Made by a program: the position numbers and the translations under genes. This document shows, piece after piece, positions 1 through 6,674 of a stretch of 6,771 nt of DNA (positions are counted from its first letter, which is position 1; each line of letters opens with the position of its first letter). Below the pieces are notes generated by a model. The model ran no database searches. It was given only the letters and a program-made list of their open reading frames with translations, and had not been told where the DNA came from. This DNA is from Kangiellaceae bacterium (GTDB lineage: Bacteria > Pseudomonadota > Gammaproteobacteria > Enterobacterales > Kangiellaceae), in NCBI GenBank assembly GCA_030590405.1, contig JAUUYO010000185.1:1-6771 (forward strand), given 5' to 3'.

Positions 1-1883
1 CCGATTTAATAGCGCCCGAAGATCAAGCGATTTATGAACTTCACGTTCGTGATTTTAGTATCCATGATGAAAGTCTTGTTGAAAAGAATCGAGGAAAGTT
101 TAAAGCTTTTTCCGTTCCCAACTCAAACGGAAGCAAGCATTTACGCCGCTTGGCAAAAGCAGGATTAACTACGGTTCATTTGTTACCAGCTTTTGATTGT
201 GCGACCATTAACGAAGATCCCGCAGAGCAAGTAACGGTGGGTGATTTGTCATCTTTTGCGGCTGACTCTTCGGAGCAACAAGCTGCTGTCGATGCTATTC
301 GAGGTCAAGATGCTTTTAACTGGTGTTATGATCCTTATCATTACACGGTTCCTGAAGGGAGCTATTCAATTAAGCCGGACAGTGCGCTACGTATAAAAGA
401 ATTTAGAAGTATGGTGGCTTCCTTAAATAGAGCCGGTTTAAGAGTGGTGATGGATGTTGTTTACAACCATACAAGTGGTAGTTTGTTAGGTGAAAAATCG
501 GTACTCGATAAAATTGTTCCTGATTATTATCACCGACTGAATAATGTTGGCGGTATCGAAATGAGTAGTTGTTGTGCCAACACAGCGACGGAACATAATA
601 TGATGGAAAAATTAATGTTAGATTCGTTACGGACCTGGGCAACTGATTATAAAGTTGATGGGTTTCGTTTCGATCTTATGGGCCATCACACAAAAGCCAA
701 TATCCTAAAAGCGAAAGAGATGCTGCAGTCATTAACAGTCGCTGAAGATGGCGTCGATGGTAGTAGTATCTATTTATATGGTGAGGGATGGAATTTTGGT
801 GAAGTGGTAAATAACACTCGGTTCGATCAAGCCACTCAAAAAAATATGGGTGACAATACAGGTGTTGGCTCCTTTAATGATCAAATTCGAGATGCGGTTC
901 GCGGAGGAGGTCCTTTTGATTCAGGTATCGCGCACGTAGAGAATCAAGGGTTTATTAATGGCCAATTTTATGACCCCAATGAAAAGAGTAATGCTAGTCT
1001 TGCGGATTTACTTTACAACACGGATCGAATAAGAATGAGTCTTGCAGGCACTCTGTCGGATTACCAGTTTATTAATTATCAGGGCAACTTAATCAGGGGG
1101 GCTGATATTGGTGGTTACACCAGTGATCCTCAGGAATCAATCAATTATATAGCTGCTCATGATAACGAAACACTTTTTGACGTGAATCAATATAAACTTC
1201 CTGTATCGACATCAGCTTCTGACAGAGTAAGAGTTGCCAATTTGGGAAATTCGATTGTAGCTTTAGCGCAAGGTATTCCTTTTTTCCATGCTGGTCAGGA
1301 TATGTTGCGATCCAAATCCACCGATAGAAATAGCTTTGATGCTGGCGATTGGTTTAACCTGCTCGATTTTAGCTATGAGAATAATGGTTGGGGGAGAGGC
1401 CTACCTCTTAAAGGTGACAATGAAGCCAATTGGGATTTTACTCAAGCTTTACTCGCTAATCCGAATTTAGCAGTTGGCGAAACTGAAATAAAATCAGCGG
1501 CTAAACACATGAAAGAATTGATGTTAATTCGAAAGAGTAGCGGACTTTTTCGTTTGCAAACCGCACAAGAGATTATTGTCGGTTTAGCGTTTCACAACAC
1601 CGGTCCTGAACAAGTGCCTGGCTTAATCGTCATGAGTTTGAGTGATGAAAGTGGTGTACACCATCTTGTGATTTTTAATGCTAGTACAACCGAGCAGACT
1701 TATACCATTGAACAGTTTATGGGGCTGAAGTTTGGATTACATCCTGTTCAACGTTCTTCTGCTGATCCAGTCGTGAGACTTTCTAGCAACGACAGTGAGA
1801 AAGGTTCCTTTACGGTTCCGGCCAGAACGACCGCAGTATTTAATGTTGTTTCAATCGAGGCTGCAAATGCTCTCGAAAATTAG
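1..1883 (+). CDS. pulA: Pullulanase-type alpha-1,6-glucosidase (GH13), 5'-truncated by the window edge
   Basis: This is a debranching enzyme that hydrolyses alpha-1,6 links in pullulan, starch or glycogen. The frame is open from the first whole codon at 3, giving 626 visible residues. A TTG at 150 is not the start, because upstream codons already encode the family motif IYELHVRDFS. Visible landmarks are FNWCYDP at 315-335, GH13 region I (VVMDVVYNH, 444-470), the conserved SSCCANTATEH stretch, region II DGFRFDLMGHH with nucleophile Asp at 672-674, region III YGEGW with acid/base Glu at 783-785, and region IV HDNE with Asp at 1161-1163. The end (RKSSGLFRL, FHNTGP, PGLIVMSLSD) matches the pullulanase-specific C-terminal domain (DUF3372 type). 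Known relatives such as Klebsiella PulA are about 1,000 residues, so the N-terminal starch-binding and CBM48 domains, and any signal or lipobox, lie outside the window. The oddity is Cys instead of Gly in the normally invariant YNWGYDP signature. A terminator follows about 120 bases after the stop, so this gene probably ends its transcript. Confidence 0.95.
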   Translation, partial: DLIAPEDQAIYELHVRDFSIHDESLVEKNRGKFKAFSVPNSNGSKHLRRLAKAGLTTVHLLPAFDCATINEDPAEQVTVGDLSSFAADSSEQQAAVDAIRGQDAFNWCYDPYHYTVPEGSYSIKPDSALRIKEFRSMVASLNRAGLRVVMDVVYNHTSGSLLGEKSVLDKIVPDYYHRLNNVGGIEMSSCCANTATEHNMMEKLMLDSLRTWATDYKVDGFRFDLMGHHTKANILKAKEMLQSLTVAEDGVDGSSIYLYGEGWNFGEVVNNTRFDQATQKNMGDNTGVGSFNDQIRDAVRGGGPFDSGIAHVENQGFINGQFYDPNEKSNASLADLLYNTDRIRMSLAGTLSDYQFINYQGNLIRGADIGGYTSDPQESINYIAAHDNETLFDVNQYKLPVSTSASDRVRVANLGNSIVALAQGIPFFHAGQDMLRSKSTDRNSFDAGDWFNLLDFSYENNGWGRGLPLKGDNEANWDFTQALLANPNLAVGETEIKSAAKHMKELMLIRKSSGLFRLQTAQEIIVGLAFHNTGPEQVPGLIVMSLSDESGVHHLVIFNASTTEQTYTIEQFMGLKFGLHPVQRSSADPVVRLSSNDSEKGSFTVPARTTAVFNVVSIEAANALEN

Positions 1884-2000
1884 CTCAGTATGCTACAGCT
1901 AGAATACGAAAATGAAATAAATTATTTTGTCTGGAATATTTGACTCTTTGGGTTTTTAATAGCCAATACACTATATCCTTGTCATGGATAGACGAACTTT

Positions 2001-2033
2001 AGCCGCTTAGTTTTATCGACTAAGTGGTTTTTT
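2001..2033 (+). terminator. Rho-independent terminator after the pullulanase gene
   Basis: The stem CCGCTTAG (2003-2010) pairs with CTAAGTGG (2020-2027), giving 8 base pairs with a single G-T wobble. The loop is 9 bases, and a run of six T residues (2028-2033) follows at once. The flanking A-G before the stem can pair with the first Ts, as is common in bidirectional-looking terminators. It lies 119 bases past the pullulanase stop and before the GH31 gene, so it most likely separates the two transcripts. Confidence 0.85.
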
Positions 2034-2053
2034 AAATAAGAGTTGTGGTGTGG

Positions 2054-2081
2054 TTGAGATTAATCCTGATGATTATTCAAT
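2054..2081 (+). promoter_or_regulatory. Candidate sigma-70 promoter for the GH31-GH13 operon
   Basis: TTGAGA (2054-2059) matches the -35 consensus at five of six positions. TTCAAT (2076-2081), 16 bases downstream, matches the -10 consensus at four of six. It sits just past the terminator and would start transcription near 2088, leaving a leader of about 155 bases. Two palindromes overlap or follow the -10, which is where a repressor site would be expected. The call rests on hexamer matching in AT-rich DNA only, so it is tentative. Confidence 0.3.
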
Positions 2082-2084
2082 CAT
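2069..2084. repeat. Short perfect inverted repeat overlapping the candidate -10
   Basis: ATGATT (2069-2074) and AATCAT (2079-2084) are perfect reverse complements separated by ATTC. The element could be an operator half of a regulatory region or a weak hairpin. It directly precedes a second palindrome at 2086-2102. Chance occurrence is possible in AT-rich sequence. Confidence 0.35.
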
Positions 2085-2085
2085 G

Positions 2086-2102
2086 TTATCGGATAGCGAT
2101 AA
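2086..2102. promoter_or_regulatory. Candidate operator palindrome TTATCG-N5-CGATAA
   Basis: The 17-base sequence TTATCGGATAGCGATAA has perfect 6-base arms around a 5-base centre. Its size and symmetry suit a dimeric helix-turn-helix regulator, and its position at the predicted transcription start of the GH31-GH13 operon suits repression. Starch and maltose genes of gammaproteobacteria are often controlled by LacI-family regulators, but I cannot match this sequence to a known motif, and no regulator gene is in the window. Confidence 0.3.
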
Positions 2103-2122
2103 AAGTAAAAATGGACAAGATA

Positions 2123-2155
2123 TTTTATCCGGGAATTAATATGCTATGGATAAAA
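2123..2155. repeat. 8-base perfect inverted repeat in the GH31 leader
   Basis: TTTTATCC (2123-2130) and GGATAAAA (2148-2155) are perfect reverse complements separated by 17 bases. The arms share the TATCC/GGATA core with the inverted repeat at 1974-1990, and resemble the TTATCG arms of the palindrome at 2086-2102. It may be a regulator site pair or a leader-RNA stem; the sequence does not distinguish these. Confidence 0.35.
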
Positions 2156-2226
2156 CAATTTCAGTTCTCGGAAAGTCAGTGTTTATTTTGCAGTTGTAGT
2201 TTTATTCTGCGAGAATTATTTTGTAA

Positions 2227-2232
2227 AGAAGG
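2227..2232 (+). promoter_or_regulatory. Ribosome binding site of the GH31 gene
   Basis: AGAAGG lies 12 bases before the ATG at 2245. The spacing is a little long, but the alternative in-frame ATG at 2281 has no purine-rich site before it and would remove the basic n-region of the signal peptide. This supports the start at 2245. Confidence 0.55.
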
Positions 2233-2244
2233 TAAACTAATCGA

Positions 2245-4674
2245 ATGATAAAAATAAGAATTTCTACCCGTAAATATGCAATGACTTCGGTTGTTTTATT
2301 GCTGTCGATGTTTATTTCCTCTTGCTCGTATTTTGAGCCACAGGATTATATAAATCATCATTTGCAAGACCATTCATTAATTATTGAGTCCAAATTTGGC
2401 GAAATAAAATATACTGCGCTGTCGACCGGTTCTATTGAAGTACATTATCTGCAAACTGGCGTCGAGCAACTTCCATCATTTGCGACCAAAGAAGCGTCTG
2501 GTTCAGTCCCGTTAAAGATAACTGAATCTGATAGCGTTTTAACGCTAACTAACGGTAACCTGTCTGCGATAATAAATAAGGACGATCTCTCGGTTAATTT
2601 TTATCGAGATGACGAGCTTCTGGTTAAACAAAAAAGTTATTTTCATAAGCTGGATAAAGCTGGTTTTAATTTTCAACTGGATGATTCCGAAAACATTATG
2701 GGCGGGGGCGAGCGGGTTTTAGGTATGGATCGTCGTGGCCATCGAATGCCTTTGTATAATAAAGCTCATTACGGTTATACCACGGAATCGAATCAAATGT
2801 ATTTTAGTTTGCCTTTGGTTATTTCCAGTAAAAAATACGCAATATTATTCGATAATAGTGCAAGCGGGTTTCTTGATATTGGTAAAACGGAAAATAATAC
2901 GCTTTCGTTTGAAGCCGTCGGTGGGCGGACGGCCTATATGATTTTTTCTGGTGAGTCTTATCCGGAGTTAATCAATCATTATGTTGATGTCACCGGCAAA
3001 CAACCATTGCCGCCTCGTTGGGCTTTTGGTAACTATGCTTCAAGGTTTGGTTACAAGACTGAGCAACAGGTAAGAGAGACCGTTGCTCAGTTTATTGCCG
3101 ATGACATTCCGCTTGACGCTATTATTCTCGATCTCTACTGGTTTGGTAACGATATTAAAGGTTTTATGGGAAATCTGGATTGGGATAAAAAGGCCTTTCC
3201 AACCCCGGCCAAAATGATTAGTGATCTAAAAGAAAAAGGGGTGAAAACCATTTTAATCACTGAACCATTTATTTTAAGTACTTCGGATAAATGGCAAGAC
3301 GCCGTTGATAATAAGATTCTTGCGAAAAATGAAAAGGGTGAACCCAGGCGATTTGATTTCTATTTTGGTAATACTGGTTTAATTGATGTATTTGATAGTA
3401 AAGCGCAAGATTGGTTTGGCGAGGTTTACAAAGATTTAACTGAGCAAGGTGTTGCCGGGGTATGGGGCGATCTGGGCGAGCCGGAAGTGCATCCCGATGA
3501 TTCGCTCCATTTTTTATCAGACATAGGCAAAACTGGCAGAGGCGATGAAGTGCATAATGCTTATGGTCATCAATGGGCCAAAATGGTTTATCAAAATCAA
3601 TTGAAACTGCAACCGAATGTGCGCCCCTTTATCATGATGCGATCGGGTTTTGCCGGATCTCAGCGTTATGGAATGATCCCCTGGACGGGTGATGTTTCTC
3701 GCTCATGGGACGGGCTTAAACCCCAGGTGGAATTGAGTTTACAAATGGGGCTATCCGGTATGGCCTACACTCATTCTGATCTTGGCGGTTTTGCTGGCGG
3801 AGAAGCTTTCGATCAAGAACTCTATATTCGTTGGTTACAATATGGTGTTTTTCAACCAGTATTCCGTCCCCACGCACAAGATAATATTGCCCCAGAACCT
3901 GTTTTTCACGATCAACAAACCAAAGATATTATTCGGAAATATATTAAATTACGTTATCGATTATTATCTTACAATTACACCATGGCTTATGAAAATTCGA
4001 TCAGCGGTATGCCATTAATGCGCCCGATATTTTTTGAGGATGAAAGTAAATCTGAATTGATAGATGTTAAAGATAGTTATCTGTGGGGAGATGCTTTTTT
4101 AGTATCACCAATTGTTAAGTCGAACGAAAAACAGCATCCGGTTAATTTGCCAGAAGGCGTTTGGTTTGATTTTTGGAATGATAACCGTTTCGATGGAAAT
4201 CAGACTGTTAATTTACCCGTTACTTTACAAAACTTGCCAGTGCTGGTTCGTGGTGGTTCCTTTATTCCGATGGTGGATGCCGTTCAATCAATCGATGATT
4301 ATTCCAGCGAACATTTAACGCTGCATTATTACGCGGATGAAAAAATCACTCAAAGCAAAGGGCAAATGTATGAAGATGATGGTGCTAGTTTTAACTCAAT
4401 CGCCGACGGAAAATTTGAGTTGTTACAGTTTTTATCTATGCAGAAGGGAAGCGTTTTACGGTTAGACTTTTCTCGAATCGGTAAAGGTTATCAAACTATG
4501 ACGCAGCAAAGAAAACTCGATATTGTGATTCATAACTGGGTCAACAAACCACAATCGATCCGTTTTGCAGGAAATAATGTTAGTGAAAACGACTACTCTT
4601 ATGATTCGGAATTGAACAAACTAAGCGTAAAGGTTCGTTGGGATCATCAAACGACTCAACTATTAATAGACTAA
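2245..4674 (+). CDS. GH31 alpha-glucosidase or 4-alpha-glucosyltransferase, lipoprotein
   Basis: This 809-residue retaining enzyme acts on non-reducing alpha-glucosyl ends. Residues 1-27 form a lipoprotein signal: basic RISTRK, a hydrophobic core, and lipobox ISSC with Cys27. Ser28 at +2 suggests outer-membrane sorting. A mutarotase-like beta-sandwich follows (GGGER at 153-157), then the catalytic barrel from about QPLPPRWAFG (253). The motif WGDLGEPE carries the predicted nucleophile Asp409, and WTGDVSRSWD carries the predicted acid/base Asp483. THSDLGGF (Asp512) and FRPHA (Arg541, His543) are further GH31 active-site signatures. The C-terminal beta domains include a DUF5110-like segment with YEDDG at 709-713. 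From memory, the WGDLGEP form and the overall length resemble Cellvibrio japonicus Agd31B, an alpha-1,4-transglucosylase, so transfer onto maltooligosaccharides is as likely as plain hydrolysis. No PA14 insert is evident. It is followed after 14 bases by the GH13 gene and is almost certainly co-transcribed with it. GH31 membership is firm; the exact activity is inferred. Confidence 0.92.
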   Translation: MIKIRISTRKYAMTSVVLLLSMFISSCSYFEPQDYINHHLQDHSLIIESKFGEIKYTALSTGSIEVHYLQTGVEQLPSFATKEASGSVPLKITESDSVLTLTNGNLSAIINKDDLSVNFYRDDELLVKQKSYFHKLDKAGFNFQLDDSENIMGGGERVLGMDRRGHRMPLYNKAHYGYTTESNQMYFSLPLVISSKKYAILFDNSASGFLDIGKTENNTLSFEAVGGRTAYMIFSGESYPELINHYVDVTGKQPLPPRWAFGNYASRFGYKTEQQVRETVAQFIADDIPLDAIILDLYWFGNDIKGFMGNLDWDKKAFPTPAKMISDLKEKGVKTILITEPFILSTSDKWQDAVDNKILAKNEKGEPRRFDFYFGNTGLIDVFDSKAQDWFGEVYKDLTEQGVAGVWGDLGEPEVHPDDSLHFLSDIGKTGRGDEVHNAYGHQWAKMVYQNQLKLQPNVRPFIMMRSGFAGSQRYGMIPWTGDVSRSWDGLKPQVELSLQMGLSGMAYTHSDLGGFAGGEAFDQELYIRWLQYGVFQPVFRPHAQDNIAPEPVFHDQQTKDIIRKYIKLRYRLLSYNYTMAYENSISGMPLMRPIFFEDESKSELIDVKDSYLWGDAFLVSPIVKSNEKQHPVNLPEGVWFDFWNDNRFDGNQTVNLPVTLQNLPVLVRGGSFIPMVDAVQSIDDYSSEHLTLHYYADEKITQSKGQMYEDDGASFNSIADGKFELLQFLSMQKGSVLRLDFSRIGKGYQTMTQQRKLDIVIHNWVNKPQSIRFAGNNVSENDYSYDSELNKLSVKVRWDHQTTQLLID

Positions 4675-4688
4675 AGACAAATAATAAT

Positions 4689-6671
4689 ATGAAAATAAAA
4701 AACCTAAATTATGTCGCGATAGTTACTTCAATAGCTCTTTTAATAAGCTGTTCACAATCAAACGAGGCTACCGATGAAACGGAATCACAATCCAGCGAAG
4801 CAACGCAAAAGTCTGCGGAAGAAACTACTCAACAAGAGCTATCGAAACAATCGATTACAGCCAAGCTTGATGGAAAGCCTGTTATCTATCAAGTCTTCAC
4901 CAGATTATTTGGTAACAAAAATACTACCAACAAACCTTGGGGAACCATCGAAGAAAACGGTGTAGGAAAGTTCAATGACTTCACTGATGAAGCGCTACAA
5001 GGCATCAAAGAATTCGGCGTTTCACATATCTGGTATACCGGAGTGCCTCACCATGCAGTGATCCGTGATTACACCAAATATGGTATAACCAATGATGATC
5101 CGGATGTGGTTAAAGGTCGCGCGGGTTCGCCTTATGCGGTTAAGGATTATTACAATGTCAATCCGGATATGGCGGTCGAACCGGCAAATCGTTTACAGGA
5201 GTTTAAGGCGCTGGTGGACAGAACCCATAAAAATGGTATGAAAGTCATTATTGATATTGTTCCGAATCATGTGGCCCGCCATTATCAATCGCTCTTTAAA
5301 CCTGAAGATGTGAGTGACTTTGGTGAGCTGGATGACACTAGTGTTGAATACAAGCGAGACAATAATTTTTATTATGTGGTTGGCAAAGCTTTTCAAGTGC
5401 CTGTATCAAACAACGGCTATCAACCATTAAATGGCGAAAAAAATAAACTATCCGATCGAAATTTTGACGAGTATCCCGCCAAATGGACCGGTAATGGTTC
5501 AAGAAAAACACAGCCGGATGTCAACGATTGGTACGAGACGGTTAAAATAAATTACGGGGTACGGCCCGATGGTAGTTACGATTTTGACCGCCTGCCAGTA
5601 GAGTACGCCGATAAAGATTACCCTGCACATTTTGAATACTGGAAAAACAAAGATGTGCCTGATTCCTGGAAAAAATTTCGCGATATCGTTATTTACTGGA
5701 CTGATTTTGGTGTGGATGGTTTTCGATATGATATGGCAGAAATGGTGCCAGTTGAATTTTGGAGCTATTTAAACTCATCGATCAAAAATAGAAATCCATC
5801 ATCAACCATTATTGCCGAAGTTTATAATCCGAAGCTTTATCGCGATTTTATATCGCTCGGCAAAATGGATTATCTCTATGATAAAGTGGATTTCTACGAT
5901 ACCTTAAAATTAATCATGCAAGGCAAACAGCCGACCTCAAAGCTTTTACCAATCATTGAAAAATTCTCGGACATCGATCAATATTTATTACACTTTTTAG
6001 AAAATCACGACGAGCAACGGATCGCGAGTCCAGACTTTGCGGGTGACGCTAATAAAGGCAAGCCGGCAATGGTGGTTTCTGCTCTAATCGGTAAAGCGCC
6101 GACTATGCTTTTTTATGCTCAGGCTCTTGGTGAAGCGGGGGAGGGAGATGCCGGTTTTGGCGATCCGACTCGTACCACTATGTTTGATTACTGGGGCGTG
6201 CCGAGTCTTCAAAGGTGGATGAATGGTGGCAAGTTTGATGGCGGCCAATTAACCGATCAAGAAAGAAACCTTCGAGAGTTTTACGTCAAACTATTATCCT
6301 TTAGCGCCAGTAATTCAGCTTTTAATGGAGAATTTGCCAATCTTCATTATCATAATATTAAACAGACTAAAAACTATAATGAATCTTTATTCTCATTTGC
6401 ACGCTGGAATGGCAATCAAAAAGTCATTGTGGTGAGCAATTTTTCCGAGCGAGAATCATTTGAATTTAACTTAAATATACCCAACGATTTAATAGGTAAA
6501 TGGAGGCTTAATGAAGGTCATTATCCTCTTGTTAATGTTATATCGGCAGATCAAAAGGAACCGTCTGTGTTAATTATAAACAAGCAAAACGCGTCAATAA
6601 AAACAATTCTTAAACCACTTGAGTCTAAAGTTTGGCGAATAGAAGGTAAGCGTAACGCCAACCCCACCTAG
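4689..6671 (+). CDS. GH13 alpha-amylase-family lipoprotein with IS-derived C-terminal tail
   Basis: This is a 660-residue retaining alpha-glucanase, probably cutting alpha-1,4 links in starch or maltodextrins. I start it at the ATG at 4689. A TTG at 4638 would extend it into the GH31 gene and bury the signal peptide. Residues 1-21 form a lipoprotein signal (basic start, hydrophobic core, lipobox LISC with Cys21, Ser at +2). Residues 22-63 are a Ser/Thr/Glu/Gln-rich tether. The barrel begins at VIYQVF (65). It shows region I DIVPNH (Asp189, His194), a region V-like QPDVN (275-279), region II GFRYD with nucleophile Asp348, region III IIAEV with acid/base Glu377, and region IV NHDE with Asp441. 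A C-terminal beta domain spans about 551-652. It may belong to a GH13 subfamily also seen in Bacteroidetes starch loci, but I cannot assign a number. The ribosome site is weak (AAAG), which fits translational coupling to the GH31 gene. The last seven residues (KRNANPT) and the stop appear to come from the end of an IS66 element, so the native C-terminus is replaced, probably with little functional loss. Confidence 0.92.
   Translation: MKIKNLNYVAIVTSIALLISCSQSNEATDETESQSSEATQKSAEETTQQELSKQSITAKLDGKPVIYQVFTRLFGNKNTTNKPWGTIEENGVGKFNDFTDEALQGIKEFGVSHIWYTGVPHHAVIRDYTKYGITNDDPDVVKGRAGSPYAVKDYYNVNPDMAVEPANRLQEFKALVDRTHKNGMKVIIDIVPNHVARHYQSLFKPEDVSDFGELDDTSVEYKRDNNFYYVVGKAFQVPVSNNGYQPLNGEKNKLSDRNFDEYPAKWTGNGSRKTQPDVNDWYETVKINYGVRPDGSYDFDRLPVEYADKDYPAHFEYWKNKDVPDSWKKFRDIVIYWTDFGVDGFRYDMAEMVPVEFWSYLNSSIKNRNPSSTIIAEVYNPKLYRDFISLGKMDYLYDKVDFYDTLKLIMQGKQPTSKLLPIIEKFSDIDQYLLHFLENHDEQRIASPDFAGDANKGKPAMVVSALIGKAPTMLFYAQALGEAGEGDAGFGDPTRTTMFDYWGVPSLQRWMNGGKFDGGQLTDQERNLREFYVKLLSFSASNSAFNGEFANLHYHNIKQTKNYNESLFSFARWNGNQKVIVVSNFSERESFEFNLNIPNDLIGKWRLNEGHYPLVNVISADQKEPSVLIINKQNASIKTILKPLESKVWRIEGKRNANPT
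6638..6645. repeat. Predicted target-site duplication copy next to the IS66 end
   Basis: IS66-family elements usually make 8-base direct repeats on insertion. The 8 bases outside the presumed IS end are AATAGAAG. The matching copy would lie beyond the other end of the element, outside the window, so this is a prediction only. Confidence 0.35.
6646..6668 (-). repeat. Presumed right terminal inverted repeat of the IS66 element
   Basis: The sequence starts GTAAGCGTAACGCCAACCCC. The first seven bases match the conserved tip of IS66-family inverted repeats as I recall them. The inner boundary is approximate because the partner repeat is not in the window. No second copy of GTAAGCG, or of its complement, is seen elsewhere in the window. 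Confidence 0.55.
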
Positions 6672-6674
6672 CGA

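Larger units (their letters stand above)
1884..2244. other. Intergenic region between pullulanase and GH31 genes
   Basis: This 361-base stretch holds no convincing gene. Its left part carries a small inverted repeat (TATCC-N7-GGATA, 1974-1990) and a clear intrinsic terminator. Its right part, after the terminator, is AT-rich and palindrome-rich, with a candidate sigma-70 promoter, two short perfect palindromes, one longer-spaced inverted repeat, and the ribosome binding site of the GH31 gene. A 67-codon open frame starting with GTG at 2045 overlaps the GH31 start by ATGA, but has no family resemblance and a composition that looks non-coding. Confidence 0.7.

Noticed and set aside
150..152. 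TTG as start codon of the pullulanase
   Set aside because: The frame is open to the window edge, and residues before it (IYELHVRDFS and following) belong to the enzyme family, so the true start is outside the window.
403..642. Minus-strand open frame of 79 codons inside the pullulanase gene
   Set aside because: It is fully contained in a strongly supported coding region and shows no family motif, so it is a chance antisense frame.
1940..1977. Possible promoter with TTGACT at 1940-1945
   Set aside because: No acceptable -10 hexamer lies at 16-18 bases. The TATA-like sequence at 1972 is 26 bases away, and the intrinsic terminator at 2001-2033 would stop any transcript immediately.
2188..2216. 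Second promoter candidate TTGCAG-17-GAGAAT close to the GH31 start
   Set aside because: Only three of six and four of six consensus positions match, and the -10 lies inside a small ATTCT-GCG-AGAAT palindrome. It is weaker than the pair at 2054-2081.
2045..2248. A 67-codon open frame (GTG start) whose stop overlaps the GH31 ATG as ATGA
   Set aside because: It starts within 12 bases of the terminator T-run, spans the palindromes and shows no recognisable domain. Its residue make-up looks like translated AT-rich non-coding DNA. The ATGA overlap is probably coincidence.
4638..4640. TTG as start of the GH13 lipoprotein
   Set aside because: It would overlap the GH31 gene by 37 bases and place 17 polar residues before a complete lipoprotein signal. 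The ATG at 4689 gives a standard signal peptide.
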